The translations under genes and the position numbers were made by a program. Positions 1 to 8,302 of a stretch of 64,000 bases of DNA are shown piece after piece. The first letter of the stretch is position 1. Every line of letters begins with the position of its first letter. Source of the DNA: Nonomuraea coxensis DSM 45129 (GTDB lineage Bacteria; Actinomycetota; Actinomycetes; Streptosporangiales; Streptosporangiaceae); NCBI RefSeq assembly GCF_019397265.1, contig NZ_CP068985.1:7227001-7291000 (forward strand). Direction: 5' to 3'. The notes under the pieces were generated by a model. It was given only the letters and a program-made list of their open reading frames with translations, was not told where the DNA came from and made no database searches.

Positions 1-98
1 GTCCCGAAAAATTGGGCAATTGAGTGATCGCGTTGCTATTCTCAGGGCCTGTCCCGTCCAGGGTTGCCGACAGGGGACCAGGACCGGAGTGAGGTGCC

Positions 99-1979
99 AT
101 GGGTCGTAGCCGAACGATCCGGATGAAGATCATCGGACTACTGCTGGTGCCACTGGCCTCCATGGTGGTGTTGTGGGGAGTCATCACCGCCGTCACGGCG
201 ACCGAGAGTTTGGAGCTGCGCCAATACAAAACGGTCTGGACGAACCTGCGCCTTCCCGCGTACAAACTGATCAGCGAGATTCAGCGTGAGCGTCTGGTCT
301 CGGCCAAGCTCCTGCGTCGCACGGCCGGCCCGGCCGCCGTGGCCGCACAGCGCAACCGCACCGACGCGGCAAGGAACACGTTCCGGCAGCTCTCCAGCAC
401 AACCAAGAACCGATCGGAAGAGATCCGCACACAGGTGAACGCGGTGGACACGCAGCTCGACAGGCTCGACGCGATCCGGGGAGAGATCGACGCGGGCCTG
501 TCCGACCGTATGCACACCGTGGAGTCGTACAACGCGATCATCGACACGATCTTCAGCCTGCACCGGCACGTCGCCCTCATCGACGACATCCCCATCTACG
601 AGCAGTCGCGCGTGATCATCGACCTCGGCTTCGCCAAGGAGCTGCTGACCAGGGAGCAGGCCATCGCCCTCGGGCCGGTCACCGAGACCGAGCGGAGGCT
701 GTTCACCCAGATCGTCGGCAACCGGCGCTTCCTCGTCGACCAGTCGCTGAGCGAGCTCGACCGGCCGCTGCGCGACGCCGACGTCTCCCTCATCTCCTCC
801 CCCGCCTACCAGCGGATGCGGATCATGGAGGACCAGATCATCGCTGGCCGCGTGCCCAAGAGCTGGCTCGGCACGACCGAGGCGCTGGCGAAGGCGTTCC
901 AGGAGTCGCTCATACGGGCCAGCGACACGCTGAACGCCCGCGCCGAGCCGGTCGCCGACGAAGTGCTGCGGCGGGCGTTCATGCTGGCCGGCCTCTGCCT
1001 GGCGCTGGTGGTCGTGTCGATCTGGTTCTCGCTGCGGATGGGCAACCGGCTGTCGAAGGAGCTGGGCGCGCTCCGGCTGGCCGCGCTGGAGGTGGCCCAG
1101 GAGCGGCTGCCCCAGGTGGTGGCCAAGCTGAGCAAGGGCGAGACGGTCGAGCTGCCCGAGCTGTCGGTGCCCAGCACCACCACCGAGATCGACGACGTCG
1201 GCCAGGCGTTCTCCACCGTCCAGCAGACCGCCGTCGAGGCCGCGGTCGGCCAGGCGCAACTCAGGGAGGGCGTCCGGCACGTCTTCCGCAACCTGGCCCG
1301 GCGCAGCCAGGCGCTCCTGCACCGCCAGCGCATCCAGCTCCAGGAGATGCAGCACCGGGCGACCGAGCCCGACGCCCTGGAGGACCTGTTCAAGCTCGAC
1401 CACCTCACCACCCGCATGCGCCGCCACGCGGAGGGCCTGATCATCCTGTCCGGCGCCACCCCGGGCCGCGGCTGGAGCAGGCCGGTGCCGCTGCTCGACG
1501 TGGCCCGCGGCGCGGCGGCCGAGGTGGAGGACTACCAGCGGGTCACCGTCGAGCCGATGCCGGCCGAGCGGCTGGCCGGGCCGGTGGTCGGCGACGTGAT
1601 CCACCTGGTCGCCGAGCTCATCGAGAACGCGACCGTCTACTCACCCGACAACACGCCGGTCATCGTGCGCGGGGAGAAGGCCGCCCGCGGCTTCGCCTTC
1701 GAGGTCGAGGACCGCGGGTTCGGGATGAGCCCCGAGGAGCTGGCCGAGTACAACGAGCGGCTGGCCAGCCCGCCCGAGTTCGATCTGGCCGACAGCGACC
1801 GGCTCGGCCTGTTCGTCGTCTCGCGCCTGGCCGCCAGGCATGACATCCGCGTGACGTTGCGCGGTTCACCATATGGAGGGACCACCGCGATCGTGTTGAT
1901 CCCGGAAGAGCACGTGGCAGAGCCCGAGGCTCCCGCCGAGGAGCCCAAGCGCCCCATGCGGGTGGTGCGCGGTGAGTGA
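99..1979 (+). CDS. Conservon-type sensor histidine kinase with extracellular NIT domain (CvnA-like)
   Basis: 626-residue membrane sensor kinase. A transmembrane helix at about residues 11-31 is followed by a long helical extracellular region of the nitrate/nitrite-sensing (NIT) type, a second helix at about 295-315 and a HAMP-like linker. A helical segment with the FKLDHLTTRMRRHAE motif lies near 430-445. The C-terminal HATPase has the N-box AELIENATVYSP near 505 and the G-box EDRGFGMSPEEL near 538. The ATG follows GGAGTGAGG. The DUF742 gene overlaps its end by 8 bases. This architecture is that of CvnA, first gene of the actinobacterial conservons (kinase, roadblock, DUF742, GTPase). The ligand cannot be told from sequence. 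Confidence 0.9.
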   Translation: MGRSRTIRMKIIGLLLVPLASMVVLWGVITAVTATESLELRQYKTVWTNLRLPAYKLISEIQRERLVSAKLLRRTAGPAAVAAQRNRTDAARNTFRQLSSTTKNRSEEIRTQVNAVDTQLDRLDAIRGEIDAGLSDRMHTVESYNAIIDTIFSLHRHVALIDDIPIYEQSRVIIDLGFAKELLTREQAIALGPVTETERRLFTQIVGNRRFLVDQSLSELDRPLRDADVSLISSPAYQRMRIMEDQIIAGRVPKSWLGTTEALAKAFQESLIRASDTLNARAEPVADEVLRRAFMLAGLCLALVVVSIWFSLRMGNRLSKELGALRLAALEVAQERLPQVVAKLSKGETVELPELSVPSTTTEIDDVGQAFSTVQQTAVEAAVGQAQLREGVRHVFRNLARRSQALLHRQRIQLQEMQHRATEPDALEDLFKLDHLTTRMRRHAEGLIILSGATPGRGWSRPVPLLDVARGAAAEVEDYQRVTVEPMPAERLAGPVVGDVIHLVAELIENATVYSPDNTPVIVRGEKAARGFAFEVEDRGFGMSPEELAEYNERLASPPEFDLADSDRLGLFVVSRLAARHDIRVTLRGSPYGGTTAIVLIPEEHVAEPEAPAEEPKRPMRVVRGE

Positions 1980-2328
1980 CGAGCGCTGGCTGGACGAGGA
2001 CGCCGGTCCGATCGTCCCCGCCTACCTGCTGACCCGGGGCCGTACGGTCCCCGCGAGCGAGGCCATCGACCTCATCGCGGTGATCATCACCGCCGGCGGC
2101 CTCACCGCGCCCGTGGGCCTCGGCCCCGAGCACCTGATCATCCTGCAGAAGTGCACCAAGCCCACCCGCCTCGTGGACGTGGCCGCCGAGCTCGGCCTGC
2201 CCATCGGCGTGGTCCGCGTGCTCGTCGGCGACCTGTACGCGCAGGAGCTCGTCCAGGTAGAGCACCCGCCCCCCGCGCCGGACGCGAAGGTCCTGCTGGA
2301 GGTCATCAGCGGCCTCAAGGCCCTCTGA
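1972..2328 (+). CDS. DUF742 family protein (CvnC-like)
   Basis: 118 residues, GTG start inside the end of the kinase gene (GTGAGTGA overlap), so translation is probably coupled. It has the DUF742 pattern: an N-terminal VPAYLLTRGRT stretch and a winged-helix-like C-terminal half with an IGVVRVLVGDL helix. In conservons this cytosolic protein sits between the roadblock protein CvnB and the small GTPase CvnD. Here neither partner follows and none lies between this gene and the kinase. A strong terminator ends the unit 17 bases downstream. Its function is not settled; a role in coupling the kinase to downstream signalling is inferred from context. Confidence 0.9.
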   Translation: MSDERWLDEDAGPIVPAYLLTRGRTVPASEAIDLIAVIITAGGLTAPVGLGPEHLIILQKCTKPTRLVDVAAELGLPIGVVRVLVGDLYAQELVQVEHPPPAPDAKVLLEVISGLKAL

Positions 2329-2344
2329 GGACACGCGACAGGAC

Positions 2345-2374
2345 GGCCCCGCCTCCCGCGAGGAGGACGGGGCC
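2345..2374. terminator. Strong GC hairpin between convergent units
   Basis: A near-perfect stem: GGCCCCG plus CCTCC pairs with GGAGG plus CGGGGCC around a 5-base loop, with one bulged A. It lies between the end of the DUF742 gene and the end of the minus-strand HicA-like module, so it can serve both directions. No U-tract, as usual in actinomycetes. Confidence 0.8.
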
Positions 2375-2391
2375 CCGTGGATGTCACACGG

Positions 2392-2739
2392 TCAGGCGTC
2401 AGCGGCCTCGACCCGGCGGATGGAGGGCTTCGCGTCCAGCGTCGGCTCATAGCGAGGGAACCCCCCCGTGTTGCATTCGGCCGCGTGGAGTGCGCACCGC
2501 ACGTTCGCCAGGAACAGTTTGATCGCGTCGTCTTGCGTGGACGCTTCTATGCCCATCAGGAAGCTGATCCGCCGCGCCGCGAGGTTGACCGTGAGGTCGG
2601 GCTCCACGATGCCTACGTCCAGGGCCTGCAGGTTGAGCAGCTCATCGAAGACTCGGTCAGTGAACACGTCGAAGGCGTCTTCGCTGTCGGCGGGATCGTC
2701 GCTGGAGAATTTCGCGTCCATGCGCAGGTAATGGATCAT
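2392..2739 (-). CDS. Partner protein of HicA-like gene (possible antitoxin), unknown family
   Basis: 115 residues beginning MIHYLRMDAKFSSDD. The start is set by an AAGGAG site six bases upstream; the upstream gene's stop codon lies just before that site, 11 bases from this ATG. The protein is acidic, with a predicted alternation of strands and helices; the motif NLAARRISFLMGIEA is followed by a helix DDAIKLFLANVRCAL. It lacks the HicB partial RNase-H pattern and shows no DNA-binding domain that I can see. Tight spacing after a HicA-like gene suggests that it neutralises or works with that protein, which is inference only. Base composition is less GC-rich than the flanks, consistent with acquired DNA. 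Confidence 0.65.
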   Translation of the reverse strand: MIHYLRMDAKFSSDDPADSEDAFDVFTDRVFDELLNLQALDVGIVEPDLTVNLAARRISFLMGIEASTQDDAIKLFLANVRCALHAAECNTGGFPRYEPTLDAKPSIRRVEAADA

Positions 2740-2750
2740 CAACCGCTCCT

Positions 2751-2963
2751 TCACCAGCAGGTCACCCGGATCAACTGGCCCAGTAGGTTTTTCAGGCAGT
2801 TCGGGTCGGACGGTGTGCTCGGCATCGTCTTCTTGCACTTCTGCGGACACGGGCAGTACATCTTGTAGTGCCCATTCCCTCCCAGGGTGACCCGCCACCC
2901 CTTCCGTTCGGCCTCTTTGAGGACCAACTCGAACTCTTTAATCTTGTGTCGTGGCCTGACCAC
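2751..2963 (-). CDS. HicA-like dsRBD-fold small protein with a Cys cluster (possible mRNA interferase)
   Basis: About 70 residues. KEFELVLKEAERKGWRV, then GNGHYKMY, then TMPSTPSDPNCLKNLLGQL match the order of the HicA fold: helix, strand, the G-x-H segment carrying the catalytic His, a T-P strand and a C-terminal helix. Between the His strand and the TP strand lies CPCPQKC, a cysteine cluster that ordinary HicA lacks. I chose the GTG at 2963, which follows AGGTGG; the open frame continues to a TTG at 3047, which has no clear ribosome site. It forms an operon with the gene at 2392-2739. HicA proteins cleave mRNA. Whether this one does is untested. Confidence 0.6.
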   Translation of the reverse strand: MVRPRHKIKEFELVLKEAERKGWRVTLGGNGHYKMYCPCPQKCKKTMPSTPSDPNCLKNLLGQLIRVTCW

Positions 2964-3195
2964 TTTGTCCCACCTGTCGACAACGCGAGTGTACGTATCG
3001 GCCCGCTCCCCTGATAGATCGCCCCCATCAGTAGGGTGACACCGCAAGTAACGGAGAGTAGCGGATACGGCCGACAGACTGACAAAGGTGCTGGCAGCGG
3101 GTGTAGGTCCCTCGCTCGCGGAGTGGACGACGTGCTTAAGAGAGTGAAGATCCTTATACCTGGCCTTGGCCTGACGCGCACAGCTCGCGCAGGGA
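2964..3195. other. Intergenic region upstream of the HicA-like pair
   Basis: 232 bases of moderate GC between the HicA-like start and the end of the ABC importer operon. The minus strand carries TACACT about 30 bases before the GTG, a possible -10. I see no RNA gene or repeat here. The importer operon must terminate in this stretch but no strong hairpin stands out. Confidence 0.4.
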
Positions 3196-4068
3196 TCACC
3201 CGAGGACGTCCGCCGCGCGGTGACAGGCGGCCCGGCGGCCGTCCGCGACCTCGCGGAGCTCCGGCGCGCGCTCGCACTCCGCCACGGCGAGCGGGCAGCG
3301 CAGCCGGTACGGGCAGCCGGTCGCCGCCGGTACGGCCTCCGTCCGGCCGCTCGCCTCCGGCGGCGGGCCGCCGAGCCGGGGCACCGCGTCGCGCAGGGCC
3401 CGCGTGTACGGGTGCGCCGGCCGGGCCAGCAGCTCCGCCGTCGGCCCCGACTCGACCACCCGGCCGGCGAACAGCACGTACGAGGTCCGGCAGAGCCGCT
3501 CCACGACCGCGAGGTTGTGGGTGATGAGCAGCCGCTCGGCGTCCAGCCCGGCGAGCAGGTCGAGGATCCTCGCCTGGACCGTCACGTCGAGCGCGCTGGT
3601 CGGCTCGTCGAGGACGAGCAGGCGGGGGCCGACCGCCAGGGCGCGGGCGATCACCACCCGCTGCCGCTGGCCGCCGGAGAGCTGGTGGGGCCGGCGGCCG
3701 GCGAGCTCCGGGTCGAGGCCGACCTGTTCCAGCAGCTCGCCCACGCGGTGCCGGTCGCGGCGCGGCAGCCCCTCGGCGACGGACGCGCCGATCCGCATGC
3801 GGGGGTCGAGCGCCTCGGCCTGGAAGACGGGCTGGACGTCCTTCCTGAACCTGCGCGGGTCGGCCTCGCGCAGCCGCCGCCCGTCGTACCAGATGTCGCC
3901 GGAGATCGGCCTGAGCAGGCCGAGGAACGCCCGCGCCAGCGTGGTCTTGCCCGACCCGCTCTCCCCGATCAGGCCGACGCCGCCCTCGGTGAGGTCGAGG
4001 CTGACGTCGTGCACCACGGGACGCCTGCCGTACCCGAGGGTGACGCGCTCGGCCCTCAGCATGGTCAT
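3196..4068 (-). CDS. Oligopeptide-type ABC transporter ATPase (OppF/DppF-like)
   Basis: 290-residue cytosolic ATPase of an oligopeptide/nickel-type importer. Walker A GESGSGKTT is at residues 35-43, signature LSGGQRQR, Walker B LLVLDEPTSALD and the H-loop ITHNLAV are in order. The C-terminal oligopeptide/dipeptide extension RPAHPYTRAL is followed by a four-cysteine tail (GCPYRLRC and two more Cys before a final His) that binds an iron-sulfur cluster in related DppD proteins. ATG overlaps the preceding gene's stop (ATGA), after GGAGG. Last gene of the five-gene importer operon. Confidence 0.9.
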   Translation of the reverse strand: MTMLRAERVTLGYGRRPVVHDVSLDLTEGGVGLIGESGSGKTTLARAFLGLLRPISGDIWYDGRRLREADPRRFRKDVQPVFQAEALDPRMRIGASVAEGLPRRDRHRVGELLEQVGLDPELAGRRPHQLSGGQRQRVVIARALAVGPRLLVLDEPTSALDVTVQARILDLLAGLDAERLLITHNLAVVERLCRTSYVLFAGRVVESGPTAELLARPAHPYTRALRDAVPRLGGPPPEASGRTEAVPAATGCPYRLRCPLAVAECERAPELREVADGRRAACHRAADVLG

Positions 4069-4802
4069 GGCAGCGCCTCCAGCAGCTCGCGCGTGTACGG
4101 ATGGGCCGGCGCGGCCAGCACCGCCGCCGCCGGTCCCGACTCGACCACCGCGCCGTCCTTCATCACCAGCACCCGGTCGGCGATCGTGGACACCAGGGCG
4201 AGGTCGTGCGAGACGAGCAGGAGCCCGAGACCCCGTTCGGCCCGCAGCCTGCGCAGCACGGCGACCACCTCGGCCTGCACGGTCACGTCGAGCGCGCTCG
4301 TCGGCTCGTCGGCGAGGACGACCTCCGCGCCGAGCGCGATGGCGAGCGCGATGGCGAAGCGCTGGGCCTGCCCGCCCGAGATCTCGTGCGGGTGGCGGCG
4401 CAGCAGCCCGGGATCGAGCAGCACGGCCCGCATGGCCTCGGCCATGGCCGCGTCCGTCGCCTCCCGGCCGTGCAGCCGCAGCGCGCGGCGCATGAGGACG
4501 CCCAGCCTGGTCGCTGGGGCGAGCGCGGCCTGCGGCGACTGGATGACCAGCGCCGCCCGCGCGCCGCGGATCTCGCGCAGCCGGCGCGGCGAGGCGGTCA
4601 GCACGTCCACGCCGCAGACGGTGACCCGGCCGCTCACCTCGGCGTCGGGGAGGAGGCCGAGCAGCGCGAGCAGCGTCGTGGACTTGCCCGACCCGCTCTC
4701 CCCCACGATCGCCACGCACTCGCCCGCGCCGACGTCCAGCTCGGGGACGTCGGCGACGACGCGCCCGCCGTAGCTCACCCTGAGCTCGCGCACCTCGATC
4801 AC
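4065..4802 (-). CDS. Oligopeptide-type ABC transporter ATPase (OppD/DppD-like)
   Basis: 245-residue second ATPase of the importer. It has Walker A GESGSGKST near residues 35-43, an ISGGQAQR signature in place of LSGGQ, Walker B VVLADEPTSALD and H-loop VSHDLAL. It ends soon after APAHPYTRELLEALP, so it lacks the cysteine tail usual in this subunit; the partner ATPase carries one instead. The GTG start overlaps the permease stop as GTGA. It pairs with the product of 3196-4068 as a heterodimeric motor on the cytosolic face of the membrane. Confidence 0.9.
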   Translation of the reverse strand: MIEVRELRVSYGGRVVADVPELDVGAGECVAIVGESGSGKSTTLLALLGLLPDAEVSGRVTVCGVDVLTASPRRLREIRGARAALVIQSPQAALAPATRLGVLMRRALRLHGREATDAAMAEAMRAVLLDPGLLRRHPHEISGGQAQRFAIALAIALGAEVVLADEPTSALDVTVQAEVVAVLRRLRAERGLGLLLVSHDLALVSTIADRVLVMKDGAVVESGPAAAVLAAPAHPYTRELLEALP

Positions 4803-5641
4803 TTCACAACCCTCCGCGGGTCGAGCGCGTTGCGCAGCCCCTCGCCGAGCACGTTGAACGCGAACGCCGTCACCAGGATCGCCAGCCCGGGGAAGGTCAC
4901 CATCCACCAGCTCGTGGTGAAGTACGTCTGCCCCTGCTGCACCATGAGCCCCCATTCCGCGGTCGGCTCCTGCGCGCCCAGCCCCAGGTACGACAGCGCC
5001 GCCGAGGTCAGGATCACCCCGCCCGCGTCCAGCGACATCTGCACCAGGACGGGGGTGAGCGCGTTCGGCAGCACGTGCCGCAGCACGATCAGCGGCGCGG
5101 GCACGCCGAGGCAGCGGGCGGCGTCCACGTAGCCGCGGGTGGCGATCGAGGCGGCCGTCGAGGCGGCCAGGCGGGCGTACCAGGGCCACCAGGTCACGGC
5201 GATGGCCAGCACGACCGTGTTCACGCTGGGCGGCAGCACGACCGCGAGGGCCAGCGAGAGCAGCAGCGCGGGGAAGGCCAGGAACACGTCCGTGATCCGC
5301 ATGATCACGTCGCGGGCCCAGCCGCCCGCGTAGCCGGCGACCATGCCGAGCGTCACGCCGACCGTGGCCGAGACCGCGAGCACGGCGACGGCGATGAACA
5401 GCGAGGTGCGGGCGCCGTACAGGATCTGGCTGAGCACGTCGCGCCCGGCGTTGTCGGTGCCGAACCAGTGCGCGCCGCTCGGCGGCAGCTGCGACTCCAG
5501 CGGGCGCGGGTCGGCGTCGTACGGCGCCAGCCAGGGCGCGAGGACGGCGGCCAGCACGAGGAGCACGACGACGGCCGCGCCGAGCGCGGCGAAGCGGTCG
5601 GGGATCCGGGGCAGCCTCCGGCGTGCGAGTACCTGGGTCAT
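4799..5641 (-). CDS. Oligopeptide-type ABC transporter permease (DppC-like)
   Basis: 280-residue inner-membrane permease. The N-terminal OppC-type segment with a helix near residues 19-40 is followed by HWFGTDNAGRDVLSQILYGAR, a hallmark of the DppC family, then five to six helices and the cytosolic coupling motif near DAARCLGVPAPLIVLRHVLPN. Start ATG overlaps the stop of the DppB-like gene (ATGA). It forms the pore with the product of 5638-6654. Confidence 0.92.
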   Translation of the reverse strand: MTQVLARRRLPRIPDRFAALGAAVVVLLVLAAVLAPWLAPYDADPRPLESQLPPSGAHWFGTDNAGRDVLSQILYGARTSLFIAVAVLAVSATVGVTLGMVAGYAGGWARDVIMRITDVFLAFPALLLSLALAVVLPPSVNTVVLAIAVTWWPWYARLAASTAASIATRGYVDAARCLGVPAPLIVLRHVLPNALTPVLVQMSLDAGGVILTSAALSYLGLGAQEPTAEWGLMVQQGQTYFTTSWWMVTFPGLAILVTAFAFNVLGEGLRNALDPRRVVK

Positions 5642-6654
5642 CGGGCCCTCACCCGGGGGTCCACGACGCCCTGGAGCAGGTCCACGACCAGGTTGGCCAG
5701 CGTGTAGACGAGCGCGACCAGCAGCGTCACGCCCGCGATGGCCGGGGTGTCGCGCGCCTTGATCGACTCGGCGGCGTAGCGGCCCAGGCCCGGCCAGTTG
5801 AAGACCGCCTCGACCAGGAAGCCGTTGACGATCGAGTACGCGAACACCAGCGCCACGATCGACAGCACCGGTGCGAGCGACGGCCGCAGCGCGAACCTGG
5901 TCAGCACGGCCGTCTCGCCGAACCCGAGCGCCCGCTCCATCCGCGCGTGGTCCTGGCCGGCCTCCTCCATGAGCGCCGCCCGGGTCATCTGGGCGATCAC
6001 GCCGGCGGGATAGGCGGCGACGACGAGCGCGGGCAGCGCCAGGTGCTGAAGGGTGCTGGTGAGAATCGGCCAGTTGCCGGTGATGAGGGCGTCGACGGCC
6101 GTGATGTTGGTCCAGAGGGTGAGCGGGCTCGTGGTGTCGAGCGAGGAGTCGTACTCGCCGGCGATCGGGAACCAGCCCAGGTGGCTCGCGAAGACCAGTT
6201 GCAGGGTGAGCGCCAGCCAGAAGACCGGCACGGACACCGCGAGCATGCTGGTGAAGCGCACGCCCAGGTCGGGCAGCCGCCGGTTGTGCCGGGCGGCGAG
6301 CACGCCGGCCGGGACGCCGACGGCGATCGCCAGCGCCAGCGCCGCGCCGACCAGCTCCAGCGAGGCGGGGAAGGCGAGGTAGAGGTCGTCGCGGACCGGC
6401 TGGCGGGTGCGCAGGCTGGTGCCCCAGTCGCCGGCGAGCAGGTCGCGCACGTACGCGACGAGCTGTGCCGGCAGGGGGTCGTCCAGCCCGAACCGCTCGC
6501 GGACCTCGGCGAGCTGCTCGGGCGTCGCCTTCGGCCCCGCGTAGGCGACCGCGGGGTCGCCGGGCACGAGCCGCGTGACGGTGAAGGTGAGCACGACCAC
6601 GCCGGCCACGACCAGGAGGGCCTGGCCGAGCCGGCGGGCCAGATGGCGTGCCAT
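5638..6654 (-). CDS. Oligopeptide-type ABC transporter permease (DppB-like)
   Basis: 338-residue permease. The first helix is at about residues 9-30, then the periplasmic DppB segment with PGDPA and ERFGLDDPLPAQ, then the transmembrane domain with the EAGQDHARMERALGFGE coupling loop near the C-terminal third. It begins three bases after the solute-binding protein gene ends and overlaps the next permease by four bases. The spacing shows one operon with the order binding protein, B, C, D, F. Confidence 0.92.
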   Translation of the reverse strand: MARHLARRLGQALLVVAGVVVLTFTVTRLVPGDPAVAYAGPKATPEQLAEVRERFGLDDPLPAQLVAYVRDLLAGDWGTSLRTRQPVRDDLYLAFPASLELVGAALALAIAVGVPAGVLAARHNRRLPDLGVRFTSMLAVSVPVFWLALTLQLVFASHLGWFPIAGEYDSSLDTTSPLTLWTNITAVDALITGNWPILTSTLQHLALPALVVAAYPAGVIAQMTRAALMEEAGQDHARMERALGFGETAVLTRFALRPSLAPVLSIVALVFAYSIVNGFLVEAVFNWPGLGRYAAESIKARDTPAIAGVTLLVALVYTLANLVVDLLQGVVDPRVRAR

Positions 6655-6657
6655 GGG

Positions 6658-8280
6658 TCAGGCTGCGCGCTTCAGGTCGTGGAAGAAGACCACGTTGGGA
6701 TAGGCGGGGTTGTCCACGTATCCCTCGACCTCCGCCGAGAGCGCCCGCTGGTAGGTCTGCACGTACGGCACCGCGACCGCCGCCCGCTCCTCGATGATCC
6801 TCCGCTGCAGGTCCTGGTAGGTCTCGTCGGCGCGCACCTGGTTGGTGGCCGTCAGCTCGGGCAGCGCGTCGATGCCCTTGTCGATCTCCGCGTCCTTCAG
6901 GTACGACAGGTTGAACTGCGGCTCGTCGCTGCTCCTGAACACGTTGAGGAACCAGGAGTAGGCGTCCGGGTAGTCCGGATACCAGTACATGACGAAGATG
7001 TCCTGGCCGCGCTTCTTGCCGAGGTCCCACTGCGCGTTCCAGGTCATGGGCCGGGCCTGCAGCGTGACGTTGAGCTTCTTCAGCGTCGCGCTGAGCAGCG
7101 TGACCAGGAGCTTCTGGTCGTCGTCGCCCTGGGCGTAGGTGAGGCTCAGCTTGAGCTCGGGGTTGTCGGGGCCGTAGCCGGCCTCCTCCAGGAGCTGCCC
7201 GGCCTTGGCCAGGTCCTGCTTGGGCTGCATGCCGGGGACGTGGCCGAGCAGGCCCTCCGGCACCAGGCCGCTGGCCTTCTGCCCGGAGCCCTTGAGCGCG
7301 GCCACCAGGCCGTCGTAGTCGATGGCCGCCTGCAGCGCTTTGCGCACCCGCTCGTCCTTGGCCGGGCCCGAGGTGGTGTTGAACAGCACGAGCAGGTTCT
7401 GGAACGACGGCGACTGCGAGGTGCGTACGTTGTCCGTCGCGCCGGCCTGCTGGAAGAGCTGCGGGTTGAGCCGCTGGACGAAGTTGACCTCGCCCTTCTG
7501 CAGGAGCTGCCAGGCGGTGGTGATCTCCGGGGTGACGCGGAAGGCGACCTTCTTGTACTGCTCGGGCTTCCAGCCGCCCCAGTAGCCCTCGTACGCCTTC
7601 AGCGTGAGCTCGGTCTCCTTGCCCTTCTGCCAGGTGTCGATCGTGTACGGGCCGGTGCCGCCGTCCTTCTTGCCGTCGGGGTCCACGGCGTCGACGTCGT
7701 AGATGTGGGCGGCGTAGCCGGAGGAGGCGATGAGGTCGAGCGGGGCCGGGTACTTGAGGGTGAACTTGAGCGTCTTGTCGTCGAGGGCGTCGATCTTGTC
7801 CACGGCGTCCCAGATGTAGGCCGCGCCGCCCTTCTTGTCGATCGTCCGCTCGATGGCCTTCTTCGCGGCCTCGGCCGTCAGCGGGGCGCCCGAGTGGAAG
7901 GTGACGCCGGGGCGGAGCTCGAACGTCCACTCCTTGCCGCCGGCCCCCGAGGTCCACTTCACCGCGAGGCGCGGCTCGGCCTTCTGGGTCTGCGCGTCGT
8001 AGCGGGTCAGGCCCTCGTAGATGTTCGACAGCGCGACGATCTCGTTGGAGTAGGACGTCGCCGGGTCCCAGTCGGTGACGACGTCGAGGTTGGGGACGTA
8101 GACGAACGTGCTGTCGTTCGCCGCGCCGTCGGACGAGGCACTCTGGCTCTGGCCGGTGCCGCTCTGCTGGGGCGCGGGTGTGCCGCCGGCGCCGCGCACC
8201 TGACCGCCCGCGCACGCGGACGCGGTCAGGGCGAGGACACCGGTCACACCGGCGACGAGCAGACGCTTGTGCCAGCGCAT
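6658..8280 (-). CDS. Family 5 extracellular solute-binding lipoprotein (peptide/oligomer type)
   Basis: 540-residue lipoprotein that captures ligand outside the cell for the importer. A basic start and hydrophobic stretch end in TASAC, with Cys23 as the likely lipid anchor; a Ser/Gly/Gln linker follows. The mature part has family 5 landmarks: WEFELRPGVTFHSGAPLTAE, the SBP_bac_5 core, and a YPDYPDAYSWFLNVF segment typical of this family. The ligand is not readable. The adjacent hydantoinase and DUF917 genes suggest a small cyclic amide, thiohydantoin or modified peptide. First gene of the transporter set, 22 bases after the hydantoinase-like gene, so probably on the same transcript. Confidence 0.92.
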   Translation of the reverse strand: MRWHKRLLVAGVTGVLALTASACAGGQVRGAGGTPAPQQSGTGQSQSASSDGAANDSTFVYVPNLDVVTDWDPATSYSNEIVALSNIYEGLTRYDAQTQKAEPRLAVKWTSGAGGKEWTFELRPGVTFHSGAPLTAEAAKKAIERTIDKKGGAAYIWDAVDKIDALDDKTLKFTLKYPAPLDLIASSGYAAHIYDVDAVDPDGKKDGGTGPYTIDTWQKGKETELTLKAYEGYWGGWKPEQYKKVAFRVTPEITTAWQLLQKGEVNFVQRLNPQLFQQAGATDNVRTSQSPSFQNLLVLFNTTSGPAKDERVRKALQAAIDYDGLVAALKGSGQKASGLVPEGLLGHVPGMQPKQDLAKAGQLLEEAGYGPDNPELKLSLTYAQGDDDQKLLVTLLSATLKKLNVTLQARPMTWNAQWDLGKKRGQDIFVMYWYPDYPDAYSWFLNVFRSSDEPQFNLSYLKDAEIDKGIDALPELTATNQVRADETYQDLQRRIIEERAAVAVPYVQTYQRALSAEVEGYVDNPAYPNVVFFHDLKRAA

Positions 8281-8302
8281 GTGGGGGGATCCTTCCGTTC
8301 TG

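Noticed and set aside
1..98. Clear promoter for the conservon kinase
   Set aside because: TATTCT and TTGGGC are present but 19 bases apart and weak, and upstream sequence is cut by the window edge.
2964..3047. Longer HicA-like protein from a TTG at 3047
   Set aside because: No ribosome site and the extra residues have no family match; the GTG at 2963 follows AGGTGG.
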